In this document: piece by piece, positions 1 to 11,060 of the stretch | Layout of the letters: each line of letters begins with the position of its first letter | How positions within the stretch are numbered: the first letter of the stretch is position 1 | Assembly: GCF_900566075.1 (NCBI RefSeq) | Contig: NZ_UPHU01000001.1 | Span: forward strand, 2,170,001 to 2,234,000 | DNA: 64,000 nt | Reading direction: 5' to 3' | Source of the DNA: Mycobacterium pseudokansasii | GTDB lineage: Bacteria > Actinomycetota > Actinomycetes > Mycobacteriales > Mycobacteriaceae | The notes under the pieces: generated by a model | The model's input: only the letters and a program-made list of their open reading frames with translations | The model's database searches: none | What the model was told of the DNA's origin: nothing | Made by a program: the position numbers and the translations under genes

Positions 1-75
1 CCCTTGTGGATCGCCGACGATTGGGCGCCGGCGGGCCGGGGCGAAACCGCTCTGGCAGCGAAATCCGCCAGATGA
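1..75 (+). CDS. possible 3' end of an upstream gene
   Basis: From base 1 one frame is open for 24 codons and stops with TGA at 73-75, 28 bases before rimP. The tail reads [20 protein letters not shown] and is not recognised. In H37Rv, from memory, the neighbour here is divergent (Rv2843), which would put a gene on the minus strand instead. The minus strand does hold a possible TTG start near 86, so the assignment is weak. Confidence 0.22.
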   Translation, partial: PLWIADDWAPAGRGETALAAKSAR

Positions 76-103
76 CCGGACAACTCAAGATGAGGAGCTC
101 GCC

Positions 104-637
104 GTGACCACCGGGCTACCTTCGCAGACGCAGGTGATCGAGCTACTCGGTGGGGTATTTGCGTGCGCCGGCTACGAGATCGAAGACGTGGTCATCGACA
201 CCCGCGCCCACCCACCGCGGATCACGGTGGTCGCCGACGGCGACACCGCGCTCGACCTGGACACCGTCGCCGCCCTGTCGCGCTCCGCTTCGGCTTTGCT
301 GGACGGCTTGGACACCATCCGCGACAGGTACATCCTCGAAGTCAGCTCGCCCGGCGTCGAACGCCCGCTGACCAGCGAAAAGCACTTCCGCCGTGCCCGC
401 GGTCGCAAGGTCGAACTCACATTGTCCGACGGATCCCGGCTGACCGGCCGGGTCGGAGAGCTGACCGGCGACACCGTGGCGCTGGTGGTCTGGCAGGGTC
501 GGGACTGGGCGGTGCGCCAGATTCCGCTCGCGCAGGTCCTGAAAGCTGTTGTCCAAGTGGAGTTTTCACTGCCAGCCCGAGCCGAGATCGAATTGGCGAC
601 GGCGGGTGGCGCCGCTGGTACGGAGGCCGAATCATGA
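104..637 (+). CDS. rimP: ribosome maturation factor RimP
   Basis: This cytoplasmic protein is needed for maturation of the 30S ribosomal subunit. The 177-residue product matches the family in length and in its two-domain layout. The N-terminal alpha/beta domain carries the signature [20 protein letters not shown] near residues 76-95, and a C-terminal SH3-like beta domain follows ([19 protein letters not shown]). The GTG start follows a purine-rich GATGAGGAG. It overlaps nusA by the ATGA tetranucleotide at 634-637, the conserved rimP-nusA-ylxR-infB operon head. It is the ortholog of Rv2842c. Confidence 0.96.
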   Translation: MTTGLPSQTQVIELLGGVFACAGYEIEDVVIDTRAHPPRITVVADGDTALDLDTVAALSRSASALLDGLDTIRDRYILEVSSPGVERPLTSEKHFRRARGRKVELTLSDGSRLTGRVGELTGDTVALVVWQGRDWAVRQIPLAQVLKAVVQVEFSLPARAEIELATAGGAAGTEAES

Positions 638-1677
638 ACATCGACATGGCCGCGCTGCATGCGATTGAGGTCGACCGGGGTATCTCGGTCAACGAATTGC
701 TCGAAACCATCAAGTCCGCGCTGCTCAGCGCCTACCGGCACACCCAGGGTCACCAGACCGACGCTCGCATCGAGATCGACCGTAAGAGCGGCGTCGTCCG
801 AGTGATCGCCCGCGAGCTGGACGACGAGGGACACCTCATCAGCGAATGGGATGACACCCCGGAGGGTTTCGGCCGCATCGCCGCGACGACAGCTCGTCAG
901 GTGATGTTGCAGCGATTCCGCGACGCCGAGAACGAGCGCACATACGGCGAGTTCTCGACCCGGGAGGGTGAGATTGTCGCGGGCGTGATCCAGCGCGACA
1001 GCAGGGCCAACGCCCGCGGTCTGGTGGTCGTCCGGATGGGAAGCGAGACCAAGGCCTCCGAGGGTGTGATCCCCGCCGCCGAACAGGTCCCCGGCGAGAG
1101 TTACGAACACGGCAACCGGCTGCGTTGTTACGTGGTTGGCGTGAGCCGTGGTGCCCGCGAGCCGCTGATCACATTGTCGCGCACCCATCCCAACCTGGTG
1201 CGCAAGCTGTTCTCGCTGGAGGTTCCCGAGATTGCCGATGGGTCAGTGGAGATCGTTGCGGTGGCCCGCGAGGCCGGCCATCGGTCCAAGATCGCGGTGC
1301 GGTCGAACGTCCCGGGTCTCAATGCCAAGGGTGCCTGCATCGGGCCGATGGGCCAGCGGGTGCGCAACGTGATGAGCGAATTGTCCGGCGAGAAGATCGA
1401 CATCATCGACTACGACGAGGATCCCGCGCGCTTCGTGGCCAACGCGTTGTCGCCCGCGAAGGTGGTCTCGGTGTCGGTGATCGACCAGAATGCCCGGGCC
1501 GCCCGCGTGGTGGTGCCCGACTTCCAGTTGTCGCTGGCCATCGGTAAGGAGGGGCAGAACGCGCGGCTGGCCGCTCGGCTTACCGGATGGCGGATCGACA
1601 TCCGCGGCGATTCACCGGCGCACCCGGCGGGTCAGCCTGAGCAAGGTGCCAGCCGCGGAATGGCACACGACCGCTAG
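634..1677 (+). CDS. nusA: transcription termination/antitermination factor NusA
   Basis: NusA binds RNA polymerase and nascent RNA and modulates pausing, termination and rRNA antitermination. The 347-residue protein has the short actinobacterial architecture: an N-terminal polymerase-binding domain ([18 protein letters not shown]), an S1 domain around residues 110-180, and two KH domains. The KH motifs [11 protein letters not shown] (about residue 237) and [17 protein letters not shown] (about 302) are intact. The C-terminal acidic repeats of the E. coli protein are absent, as is usual in mycobacteria. The ATG is preferred over the long upstream extension because it couples with the rimP stop and gives the family length. 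Confidence 0.97.
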   Translation: MNIDMAALHAIEVDRGISVNELLETIKSALLSAYRHTQGHQTDARIEIDRKSGVVRVIARELDDEGHLISEWDDTPEGFGRIAATTARQVMLQRFRDAENERTYGEFSTREGEIVAGVIQRDSRANARGLVVVRMGSETKASEGVIPAAEQVPGESYEHGNRLRCYVVGVSRGAREPLITLSRTHPNLVRKLFSLEVPEIADGSVEIVAVAREAGHRSKIAVRSNVPGLNAKGACIGPMGQRVRNVMSELSGEKIDIIDYDEDPARFVANALSPAKVVSVSVIDQNARAARVVVPDFQLSLAIGKEGQNARLAARLTGWRIDIRGDSPAHPAGQPEQGASRGMAHDR

Positions 1678-1738
1678 CGGTCGGCGTCGGAACCATAACG
1701 CCATCCCCGGGTGGTTCTGGCGGCCGGTTCGGTGACGC

Positions 1739-1744
1739 TAGACT
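1739..1744 (+). promoter_or_regulatory. candidate -10 element (TAGACT) for a leaderless ylxR transcript
   Basis: TAGACT lies five bases before the GTG at 1750 and fits the mycobacterial TANNNT -10 consensus. This spacing would start transcription at or beside the start codon. It may be an internal promoter of the nusA-infB operon. Confidence 0.3.
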
Positions 1745-1749
1745 TAGCC

Positions 1750-2097
1750 GTGATCCAGCGCGAGCCTTCGGTGGCGGCGCACAGATGCTCCGACAGTCCC
1801 TGCGGACCGGTGCGGACGTGCGTCGGGTGCCGGAAGCGAGAGTTGGCCGTCGAACTGCTTCGAGTGGTGGCTGAGTCGACCGGGAACGGCAGCTACGTCG
1901 TGATCGTTGACCCAAGCAGAAGGCTGCCGGGGCGGGGTGCATGGCTGCATCCCGAACCTCGGTGCCTACAGCAAGCAATTCGGCGGCGGGCTTTCACCAG
2001 AGCGCTGCGCATCACCGGTTCACCGGATATGTCAGCGGTGGTCGAACACATCAGCGGGTTTCCCGCTGAGCAACAGAACAGGCAGCAACGAACATGA
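1750..2097 (+). CDS. YlxR-family RNA-binding protein (DUF448)
   Basis: This small basic protein belongs to the YlxR/DUF448 family, which is almost always encoded between nusA and infB. Family members bind RNA and have been linked to RNase P or nucleoid functions. The product is 115 residues from the GTG at 1750. The diagnostic motif RTCVGCRKRE lies near residues 21-30 and is followed by GRGAWLHPEPRCLQQAIRRRAF, typical of the family. An upstream GTG at 1711 in the same frame would add 13 residues, but the conserved region and the nearby -10-like element favour 1750. It is the ortholog of Rv2840c. Confidence 0.9.
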   Translation: MIQREPSVAAHRCSDSPCGPVRTCVGCRKRELAVELLRVVAESTGNGSYVVIVDPSRRLPGRGAWLHPEPRCLQQAIRRRAFTRALRITGSPDMSAVVEHISGFPAEQQNRQQRT

Positions 2098-2172
2098 GCA
2101 CACCGTGAAGTCCCGATGACAATGTGTCATAGCTAAACCCGAGGCGCGGCCTACAACTGTCGTCGCCTCATA

Positions 2173-2180
2173 GACAGGAG
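2173..2180 (+). promoter_or_regulatory. ribosome binding site of infB
   Basis: GACAGGAG sits five bases before the GTG at 2186 and fixes this start for IF-2. No other good start lies nearby. Confidence 0.6.
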
Positions 2181-2185
2181 ATGTA

Positions 2186-5026
2186 GTGGCAGGTAAGGCC
2201 CGCGTACACGAGTTGGCCAAGGAACTCGGTGTTACCAGCAAGGAAGTGCTCGCCCGACTGAGTGAACAGGGCGAATTCGTCAAGTCCGCATCGTCGACAG
2301 TAGAGGCGCCCGTCGCCCGTCGGCTGCGCGAATCGTTCGGTGGCGCCAAACCGGCCCCCGACAAGGCGCCCGCCAAGGGCCCGGAGAAGGGCCCCGATCG
2401 AGCTGCCGCCAAGGCCCCGGTGGCCGTGCCAGGCGCGGATGGTGGCAAAGCCGCAGACCAGTCCCTTGACCAAGCCCTCGACAAGGCGATTGCCAAGGCG
2501 GCCGGTAACGGCGCACCGACGGCCGTCGCACCAGATAGGGCCGCCGACTCGGGCCAGACGGCAACTTCACCCACCCGAGCCACACCCCGCCCGTCGGCTG
2601 CCACCGCGACTCCCGCGCCTCCGAAGGCGCCACAACCCGGACAACCGGCGACGCCGCCACCGGGCCAGCCGCCCAGCTCCCCGGCACCCCACCCCGGCAT
2701 GGCTGCCGGCGCGCGTCCCGGACCGGCGCCCAAGCCCGGCGTCCGGACCCCGCGCGTCGGCAACAACCCGTTCTCCTCGGCGCAGCCGGCCGAACGGCCC
2801 ATTCCGCGTCCGCAGGCTCCGCGCCCCGGAGCGTCGCGTCCTGGGGCACCGCGTCCGGGCGCCTCGCCCGGCAGCATGCCGCCACGTCCCGGCGGTGCGG
2901 CCGGTGGGCCGCGCCCGCCGCGCACCGGCGCGCCACGACCCGGCGGCGGCCGGCCCGGCGGCCCTGGTGGCCGTTCGGACGGCGGCGGGGGTAACTACCG
3001 CGGCGGCGGCGGTGGCGTAGGTGCCGCGCCCGGGACCGGATTCCGCGGCCGTCCCGGCGGTGGCGGCGGCGGCCCCGGCGGCGGTGGCCGCCCCGGCCAG
3101 CGCGGCGGCGCGGCCGGCGCGTTCGGCCGTCCGGGCGGCGCACCCCGGCGTGGCCGTAAGTCCAAGCGGCAGAAGCGCCAGGAATACGACTCGATGCAGG
3201 CCCCGGTCGTCGGCGGCGTTCGGTTGCCGCACGGCAACGGCGAAACCATCCGGCTGGCCCGCGGCGCGTCGCTGTCCGACTTCGCCGAAAAGATCGACGC
3301 CAACCCGGCCGCACTGGTCCAGGCGCTGTTCAACCTCGGCGAGATGGTGACCGCCACCCAGTCGGTCGGCGACGAAACGCTCGAGCTGCTGGGCAGCGAG
3401 ATGAACTACAACGTCCAGGTCGTCAGCCCCGAGGACGAGGACCGCGAACTGCTGGAATCCTTCGACCTGTCCTACGGTGAGGACACCGGAGACGAGGCCG
3501 ATCTGCAGACCCGTCCGCCGGTCGTGACCGTGATGGGCCACGTCGACCACGGTAAGACTCGGCTGCTGGACACCATTCGTAAGGCCAACGTCCGTGAGGG
3601 CGAGGCCGGCGGCATCACCCAGCACATCGGCGCCTACCAGGTGGGTGTCGACCTCGACGGCAGCGAGCGGCTGATCACCTTCATCGACACCCCGGGTCAC
3701 GAGGCGTTCACCGCCATGCGTGCCCGTGGTGCCAAAGCCACCGACATCGCCATTCTGGTGGTCGCGGCCGACGACGGCGTGATGCCGCAGACGGTCGAGG
3801 CCATCAACCACGCGCAGGCCGCCGACGTGCCGATCGTGGTCGCGGTCAACAAGATCGACAAGGAGGGCGCCGACCCGGCCAAGATCCGGGCCCAGCTCAC
3901 CGAGTACGGCCTGGTTGCCGAAGACTTCGGCGGCGACACCATGTTCGTCGACATCTCGGCCAAGAACGGCACCAACATCGAACAGCTGTTGGAAGCGGTG
4001 CTGCTGACCGCCGACGCCGCACTGGACCTGCGCGCCAACCCCGACATGGAGGCTCAGGGCGTGGCCATCGAGGCGCACCTGGACCGCGGCCGCGGGCCGG
4101 TCGCCACGGTGTTGGTGCAACGCGGCACGCTGCGGGTCGGCGACTCGGTGGTCGCCGGCGACGCCTACGGCCGGGTCCGCCGGATGGTCGACGAACACGG
4201 CGACGACATCGAAGCGGCATTGCCGTCGCGTCCGGTGCAGGTCATCGGCTTCACCTCGGTGCCCGGGGCCGGCGACAACTTCCTGGTCGTCGACGAGGAC
4301 CGGATCGCGCGCCAGATCGCCGACCGGCGCAGCGCCCGCAAGCGCAACGCCATGGCGGCGCGCAGCCGTAAGCGGATCAGCCTGGAGGACCTGGACTCGG
4401 CGCTGAAGGAAACCAGCCAGCTCAACCTGATCCTCAAGGGCGACAATGCCGGTACCGTCGAGGCGCTGGAAGAGGCCCTGATGGGTATCCAGGTCGACGA
4501 CGAGGTGGCGCTGCGGGTCATCGACCGCGGCGTCGGCGGCATCACCGAGACCAACGTCAACCTGGCGTCGGCCTCCGATGCGATCATCATCGGGTTCAAC
4601 GTGCGCGCCGAGGGCAAGGCCACCGAGCTGGCCAACCGCGAGGGCGTCGAGATCCGCTACTACTCGGTCATCTACCAGGCGATCGATGAGATCGAGGCGG
4701 CGCTGCGCGGCATGCTCAAGCCGATCTACGAAGAGGTCGAGCTGGGTCGTGCCGAGATCCGGGCATTGTTCCGGTCCTCGAAGGTCGGCCTCATCGCAGG
4801 CTGCATGATCACCTCGGGTGTGGTGCGCCGTAACGCCAAGGCCCGGCTGCTGCGAGACAACATCGTGGTCACCGAGAACCTCTCGATCCAGTCGCTGCGC
4901 CGGGAGAAGGACGACGTGACGGAGGTCCGCGAGGGCTTCGAGTGCGGTTTGACGCTGGGCTACTCCGACATCAAGGAGGGCGACGTCATCGAGTCCTACG
5001 AGCTGGTTCAAAAGGAACGCTCGTGA
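2186..5026 (+). CDS. infB: translation initiation factor IF-2
   Basis: IF-2 is the GTPase that delivers initiator fMet-tRNA to the 30S subunit and promotes subunit joining. The 946-residue protein begins with the IF2-N motif ([19 protein letters not shown]). A low-complexity Ala/Pro/Gly/Arg linker occupies roughly residues 50-320 and ends in a very Gly-rich RGG-like stretch (bases about 2940-3150). The GTPase domain shows GHVDHGKT at 451-458, DTPGH at 501-505 and NKID at 555-558. Domains II, III and the fMet-tRNA-binding C-terminus follow. It is about 46 residues longer than my recollection of M. tuberculosis IF-2 (900), and the extra length lies in the linker. Confidence 0.97.
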   Translation: MAGKARVHELAKELGVTSKEVLARLSEQGEFVKSASSTVEAPVARRLRESFGGAKPAPDKAPAKGPEKGPDRAAAKAPVAVPGADGGKAADQSLDQALDKAIAKAAGNGAPTAVAPDRAADSGQTATSPTRATPRPSAATATPAPPKAPQPGQPATPPPGQPPSSPAPHPGMAAGARPGPAPKPGVRTPRVGNNPFSSAQPAERPIPRPQAPRPGASRPGAPRPGASPGSMPPRPGGAAGGPRPPRTGAPRPGGGRPGGPGGRSDGGGGNYRGGGGGVGAAPGTGFRGRPGGGGGGPGGGGRPGQRGGAAGAFGRPGGAPRRGRKSKRQKRQEYDSMQAPVVGGVRLPHGNGETIRLARGASLSDFAEKIDANPAALVQALFNLGEMVTATQSVGDETLELLGSEMNYNVQVVSPEDEDRELLESFDLSYGEDTGDEADLQTRPPVVTVMGHVDHGKTRLLDTIRKANVREGEAGGITQHIGAYQVGVDLDGSERLITFIDTPGHEAFTAMRARGAKATDIAILVVAADDGVMPQTVEAINHAQAADVPIVVAVNKIDKEGADPAKIRAQLTEYGLVAEDFGGDTMFVDISAKNGTNIEQLLEAVLLTADAALDLRANPDMEAQGVAIEAHLDRGRGPVATVLVQRGTLRVGDSVVAGDAYGRVRRMVDEHGDDIEAALPSRPVQVIGFTSVPGAGDNFLVVDEDRIARQIADRRSARKRNAMAARSRKRISLEDLDSALKETSQLNLILKGDNAGTVEALEEALMGIQVDDEVALRVIDRGVGGITETNVNLASASDAIIIGFNVRAEGKATELANREGVEIRYYSVIYQAIDEIEAALRGMLKPIYEEVELGRAEIRALFRSSKVGLIAGCMITSGVVRRNAKARLLRDNIVVTENLSIQSLRREKDDVTEVREGFECGLTLGYSDIKEGDVIESYELVQKERS

Positions 5027-5100
5027 CCGGCGCAGACGATGCAGTGGGAGTACCACCCGCGTGCGGGGGCGAGGCGGTGCAATCGTGATGGGCCGCGCGG

Positions 5101-6586
<1,486 letters not shown>

Positions 6587-6592
6587 GCGTCG

Positions 6593-7915
6593 TTGAGTTC
6601 CGCCGGGCGGTCACGCGTTCTCGGCCGGCGAATCGCGGCGCTGGCCCTACCCGCACTGGGTGTGCTGGCCGCCGAGCCGTTGTACCTGCTCTTCGATACC
6701 GCGGTGGTGGGGCGGCTCGGGGCGTTGTCGCTCGCGGGTCTGGCGATCGGCAGCCTCGTGCTCGGCACGGTCGGTTCGCAGGCGACGTTTCTGTCCTACG
6801 GCACGACCGCTCGCTCGGCGCGCCATTTCGGGGCCGCCGATCGGGCGGCGGCTGTCACCGAGGGTGTGCAGGCGACCTGGTTGGCGATGGGTTTGGGCGT
6901 GGCGACCATCGTGGTGGTGGAAGCCGCGGCAGTGCCGCTGGTGTCGGCGATCGCGGGCAGCAGCGCGATCTCGGGGGCGGCGCTGCCGTGGCTGCGGATC
7001 GCGATCGTGGGGGTACCGGCGATTCTGGTTTCGCTCGCCGGAAACGGCTGGATGCGTGGGGTGCAGGACACCATGCGGCCGCTGCGCTATGTGTTCGCGG
7101 GTTTTGGGCTCTCGGCAGTGCTCTGCCCGCTGCTGGTCTACGGCTGGCTGGGCATGCCCCGGCTTGGGTTGTCCGGTTCCGCGGTGGCCAATCTGGTTGG
7201 TCAGTGGCTGGCGGCGCTGCTGTTCGGGGGTGCGTTGCTGGCCGAGCGGGTGCCGCTGCGGGTCGATTGGCCGGTGCTGCGCGCACAACGGGTCATGGCG
7301 CGTGACCTGATCGTGCGGGGTCTGGCTTTCCAGGCGTGTTTCGTCTCGGCTGCGGCGGTGGCTGCGAGGTTCGGCGCCGCCGCGCTGGCGGCACATCAGG
7401 TGGTACTGCAAATGTGGGGTCTCCTTGCCTTGGTACTCGATTCGCTGGCCATCGCGGCGCAGGCTCTGGTCGGCGCTGCCCTGGGTGCCGATGACGTGGC
7501 GCATGCGAAGTCCGTGGCCTGGCGGGTGACGGTCTTTTCGCTGCTGGCGGCGGGCGTGCTCGCGGCCGCATTAGGGGTAGGGGCCCCGCTGCTGCCCTCG
7601 CTGTTCACCCACGACCGATCGGTGCTTGCCGCGATTGCGGTGCCGTGGTGGTTCCTTGTGGCCCAATTACCCTTCGCCGGAATTGTTTTCGCGCTCGACG
7701 GGGTGTTGCTGGGGGCCGGTGACGCGGCCTTCATGCGCACCGCCACCGTCGTCAGCGCACTGATCGGCTTTCTGCCGCTGACCTGGTTGTCGTTGGTGTG
7801 CGGCTGGGGGCTGGCGGGCATCTGGTCGGGCCTGGCCACGTTCGTCGCGCTGCGGCTGCTCTTCGTCGGATGCCGGACGATCAGCGGCCGGTGGGCGCTG
7901 ACGGGGACGGCCTGA
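6593..7915 (+). CDS. dinF: MATE-family efflux transporter (DinF subfamily)
   Basis: This is an integral membrane cation-coupled multidrug/toxin antiporter of the MATE superfamily. The 440-residue protein has about 12 hydrophobic helices in two related halves (for example LALPALGVLAAEPLYLLFD and LAFQACFVSAAAVAARFGA). It keeps the family signature LPWLRIAIVGVPAILVSLAGNGW and the repeat-half counterpart GIVFALDGVLLGAGDAAFM. The TTG at 6593 lies six bases after the nrnA stop, and no better start gives the full first helix. It is the ortholog of Rv2836c dinF. The substrate is unknown. Confidence 0.9.
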   Translation: MSSAGRSRVLGRRIAALALPALGVLAAEPLYLLFDTAVVGRLGALSLAGLAIGSLVLGTVGSQATFLSYGTTARSARHFGAADRAAAVTEGVQATWLAMGLGVATIVVVEAAAVPLVSAIAGSSAISGAALPWLRIAIVGVPAILVSLAGNGWMRGVQDTMRPLRYVFAGFGLSAVLCPLLVYGWLGMPRLGLSGSAVANLVGQWLAALLFGGALLAERVPLRVDWPVLRAQRVMARDLIVRGLAFQACFVSAAAVAARFGAAALAAHQVVLQMWGLLALVLDSLAIAAQALVGAALGADDVAHAKSVAWRVTVFSLLAAGVLAAALGVGAPLLPSLFTHDRSVLAAIAVPWWFLVAQLPFAGIVFALDGVLLGAGDAAFMRTATVVSALIGFLPLTWLSLVCGWGLAGIWSGLATFVALRLLFVGCRTISGRWALTGTA

Positions 7916-7983
7916 CGCGCCGGCGTGGTGCTGGTCCGGATGGCGAGCCGACCTCGGCGGCACTCTCGACGTCAACCGGCCGA

Positions 7984-7989
7984 TACACT
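7984..7989 (+). promoter_or_regulatory. candidate -10 element (TACACT) for leaderless ugpA
   Basis: TACACT lies six bases before the GTG at 7996. It matches TANNNT and predicts a transcript starting at the ugpA initiation codon, so the ugp operon may be transcribed separately from dinF, 80 bases upstream. Confidence 0.45.
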
Positions 7990-7995
7990 GCGCCG

Positions 7996-8907
7996 GTGAC
8001 CCCCCGCCTCCCGGACGCGCGCCGAGCACGGCACCGGCCGCGGCGGGGCTACGCGCTGTTCGTCGTCCTGGTGGGCCCGAACGTGGGGCTGCTGCTGCTC
8101 TTCATCTACCGCCCGTTGGCCGACAACATCAGGTTGTCGTTCTTCGACTGGAACGTCTCTGACCCCAAAGCTGACTATGTCGGGTTCTCCAACTACGCCG
8201 AGTGGTTCGCCCGCGACGACACCCGCCAGATCGTGCTCAACACGGCAGTGTTCACCACCGCCGCGGTGGTGGGCTCGATGGTGCTGGGGCTGGTGCTGGC
8301 CATGCTGCTCGATCAACCGTTGCGTGGCCGAAATCTGGTCCGCTCGATGGTATTCGCGCCCTTCGTGATCTCGGGCGCGGCCGTCGGCCTGGCGGCCCAG
8401 TTCGTCTTCGATCCGCACTTCGGTCTGGTGCAGGACCTGTTGGCGCGCATCGGCGTCGACGTGCCCAACTTTTACCAGGATGCACGCTGGGCGATGTTCA
8501 TGGTGACCGTCACCTATGTCTGGAAGAACCTCGGGTACACCTTCGTCATCTATCTTGCGGCGTTGCAAGGGGTACGCCGAGACTTGTTGGAGGCGGCCGA
8601 AATCGATGGCGCCAGCCGGTGGACCACGTTTCGCCGGGTGCTGTTGCCCCAGCTGCGTCCCACCACCTTCTTCTTGTCGATCACCGTGCTGATCAACTCG
8701 TTGCAGGTGTTCGACGTGATCAACGTCATGACCCGTGGCGGCCCGCAGGGCACCGGTACCACCACCATGGTCTACCAGGTATATCTGGAGACGTTCCGCA
8801 ACTTTCGGGCCGGTTACGGCGCCACCGTGGCCACCATCATGTTCCTGGTGCTGCTGGCCATCACCTATTACCAGGTGCGAGTCATGGATCGGGGGCAGCG
8901 GCAGTGA
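7996..8907 (+). CDS. ugpA: glycerophosphodiester ABC transporter permease UgpA
   Basis: One of the two membrane permeases of the Ugp sugar-phosphate-type ABC importer. The 303-residue protein has six predicted helices (YALFVVLVGPNVGLLLLFIY first). It carries the EAA loop EAAEIDGASRWTTFRRVLLP, which docks on the ATPase UgpC. The GTG at 7996 gives the family length; further upstream codons lie in a low-homology region. It overlaps ugpE by GTGA at 8904-8907. The M. tuberculosis system was reported to import glycerophosphocholine through UgpB, so host-lipid-derived glycerophosphodiesters are the likely substrates. Confidence 0.95.
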   Translation: MTPRLPDARRARHRPRRGYALFVVLVGPNVGLLLLFIYRPLADNIRLSFFDWNVSDPKADYVGFSNYAEWFARDDTRQIVLNTAVFTTAAVVGSMVLGLVLAMLLDQPLRGRNLVRSMVFAPFVISGAAVGLAAQFVFDPHFGLVQDLLARIGVDVPNFYQDARWAMFMVTVTYVWKNLGYTFVIYLAALQGVRRDLLEAAEIDGASRWTTFRRVLLPQLRPTTFFLSITVLINSLQVFDVINVMTRGGPQGTGTTTMVYQVYLETFRNFRAGYGATVATIMFLVLLAITYYQVRVMDRGQRQ

Positions 8908-9740
8908 CGTCACCAGGCCGTCGCGCGACCGCCCGCTTGCTCGGTTATGCCGCGATGTCGGTGGTCGTCGTAGTGATCGCCGGGCCGCTGGTGTTCGTGT
9001 TCTTCACGTCATTCAAGGACCAGCCCGACATCTATTCGCAGCCCACGAACTGGTGGCCGCCGCGCTGGCATCCGCAGAATTACCGAACGGCGACCGAGCA
9101 GATTCCGTTCTGGACCTTCCTGCGCAACTCGGTCGTCATCACGTCGGCGCTGGCTTTGGTGAAGTTCATGCTCGGCGTGCTCAGCGCGTTCGGCTTGGTG
9201 TTCGTGCGGTTTCCGGGCAAGAATGTGGTGTTCCTGGTGATCATCGCCGCGCTGATGGTGCCCAACCAGATCACCGTGATTTCCAATTATGCGCTGATCT
9301 CACAACTGGGTCTGCGCAACACTTTTCCCGGCATCATCTTGCCGCTGGCCGGTGTCGCTTTCGGAACATTCCTGATGCGCAACCACTTTCTGTCGCTGCC
9401 TCCCGAGATCATCGAAGCGGCCAGAATGGATGGGGCCCGCTGGTGGCAACTTCTCGTGCGGGTGGTGTTGCCGATGTCGGGGCCCACCATGGTGGCCTTC
9501 GGCATCATTACTGTGGTCAATGAGTGGAATGAGTACCTGTGGCCGTTCCTGATGTCTGACGACGAATCGGTGGCGCCCCTACCGGTGGGGCTGACCTTCC
9601 TCCAACAGGCCGAGGGCATCACCAAATGGGGTCCGGTGATGGCGGTGACGCTGCTGGCGATGTTGCCGATCCTGCTGATTTTCATTGTCCTGCAACGCCA
9701 AATGATCAAGGGTCTGACGTCAGGTGCGGTCAAGGGGTAA
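8904..9740 (+). CDS. ugpE: glycerophosphodiester ABC transporter permease UgpE
   Basis: Second permease of the Ugp importer, 278 residues from the GTG that overlaps the ugpA stop. It has about six transmembrane helices and the EAA motif EAARMDGARWWQLLVRVVLP in the fourth cytoplasmic loop. The segment FTSFKDQPDIYSQPTNWWP after helix 1 is typical of MalG-type permeases. It forms the heterodimeric pore with UgpA in the inner membrane. ugpB follows after six bases, so the four genes form one operon. Confidence 0.95.
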   Translation: MTSPGRRATARLLGYAAMSVVVVVIAGPLVFVFFTSFKDQPDIYSQPTNWWPPRWHPQNYRTATEQIPFWTFLRNSVVITSALALVKFMLGVLSAFGLVFVRFPGKNVVFLVIIAALMVPNQITVISNYALISQLGLRNTFPGIILPLAGVAFGTFLMRNHFLSLPPEIIEAARMDGARWWQLLVRVVLPMSGPTMVAFGIITVVNEWNEYLWPFLMSDDESVAPLPVGLTFLQQAEGITKWGPVMAVTLLAMLPILLIFIVLQRQMIKGLTSGAVKG

Positions 9741-9746
9741 CGGGCC

Positions 9747-11060
9747 ATGGATCCGGTAAGCCGCCGACGGTTCCTCGCGCTGGCAAGTGCCGCTGCCGCG
9801 GGAGCGACGGCCGGGTGTGCGGGGATGGTTGGCAACGGGGGGGTGAAGTCGGGCTCCGGTCCAATCACCTTCTGGTCCTGTCATCCCGGCACATCCACCG
9901 CGGTGGAGAAGGAGTTGATCAATCGATTTCAGCGCCGCTTTCCGGACTTGCCGGTCAAGCTGATCGACGCCGGCAAGGACTACGAGGAAGTCGTGCAGAA
10001 GTTCAACGCGGCGCTGATCGGAACCGATGTGCCCGATGTCGTGTTGTTGGACGACATCTGGTGGTTCCATTTCGCCCTCAGCGGTGTCATCACCCCGCTG
10101 GAAGACCTGTTCGACGAGGTCGGGGTGGACACAAGCGATTACGTCGACTCACTGCTGGCCGACTACGAGTTCAACGGCCGGCATTACGCCTTGCCGTATG
10201 CCCGCTCGACACCGCTGTTCTACTACAACAAGGCGGTATGGGACCGCGTCGGCCTGCCGGACCGCGGGCCGCGAACCTGGCAAGAATTCGACGAGTGGGG
10301 CCCCCACCTGCAGCGTGCCGTCACCGCCGGCAACTGGGCACACGGCTGGGCCAACGACACGCTGATCTCCTGGACGTTCCAGGGGCCGAACTGGACATTC
10401 GGCGGTGCCTACTCTGACGAGTGGACGTTGCGGTTCACCGACCCGGCCACTATCGCGGCCGGCAACTTTTACCGGGATTCCATCCATCGCAAGGGGTATG
10501 CGGCGATCGCCAACGATATCAACAATGAGTTCGCCACCGGCATCGTGGCCTCGGCCCTGGCATCGACCGGCGCCTTAGTCGGTATCACCGCGGCGGCTCG
10601 CTTCAATTTCGGAGTGTCGCCACTGCCCACCGGTCCGGGTGGCGCGCCCGGCTGCCCTACCGGCGGGGCGGGGCTGGCGATTCCCACCAAGCTATCCCAC
10701 GAACGAAAAGTTAACGCGCTCAAGTTCATCGAATTCATCACCAACCCGCGCAACACCGCGTATTTCAGCCAGCGGACCGGCTACTTGCCGGTGCGAAAGT
10801 CCGCCGTCGACGACCCGAGCGAGCAGCAATACCTGGCGGCCAATCCCCGCGCGCGAGTGGCACTGGATCAGCTTGTACACACCCGCCCGCAGGATTACGC
10901 ACGCGTTTTCCTGCCCGGCGGTAACCGCATCATCTCCGCCCACCTGGAATCCATTGGGCTGAAAGGAGCCGACGTCGCGTCAACCTTCGCCAAAATCAAC
11001 CAACAACTGACGGTCATCCTCGACCGCCAGATCAAGCGAAAGCTGCCCGGTCGTGGCTGA
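9747..11060 (+). CDS. ugpB: extracytoplasmic substrate-binding lipoprotein UgpB
   Basis: Periplasmic-type solute-binding lipoprotein of the Ugp importer, 437 residues. The N-terminus SRRRFLALASAAAAGATAGC combines a twin-arginine (RR) start with a lipobox ending at Cys24, so it is probably exported by Tat and lipidated. The mature part is a class I/MalE-like binding protein (ITFWSCHPGTSTAVEKELI; YALPYARSTPLFYYNKAVWD). The M. tuberculosis ortholog binds glycerophosphocholine. Its 3' end overlaps ugpC by eight bases. Confidence 0.94.
   Translation: MDPVSRRRFLALASAAAAGATAGCAGMVGNGGVKSGSGPITFWSCHPGTSTAVEKELINRFQRRFPDLPVKLIDAGKDYEEVVQKFNAALIGTDVPDVVLLDDIWWFHFALSGVITPLEDLFDEVGVDTSDYVDSLLADYEFNGRHYALPYARSTPLFYYNKAVWDRVGLPDRGPRTWQEFDEWGPHLQRAVTAGNWAHGWANDTLISWTFQGPNWTFGGAYSDEWTLRFTDPATIAAGNFYRDSIHRKGYAAIANDINNEFATGIVASALASTGALVGITAAARFNFGVSPLPTGPGGAPGCPTGGAGLAIPTKLSHERKVNALKFIEFITNPRNTAYFSQRTGYLPVRKSAVDDPSEQQYLAANPRARVALDQLVHTRPQDYARVFLPGGNRIISAHLESIGLKGADVASTFAKINQQLTVILDRQIKRKLPGRG

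Noticed and set aside
163..633. N-terminal extension of NusA running back through rimP
   Set aside because: The added 157 residues are Arg-rich off-frame translation of rimP. The coupled ATG at 634 gives the conserved 347-residue NusA.
3021..3350. Plus-strand off-frame open frame inside the Gly-rich part of infB
   Set aside because: Its composition mirrors the GGC/GGT repeat and it has no start signal or homology.
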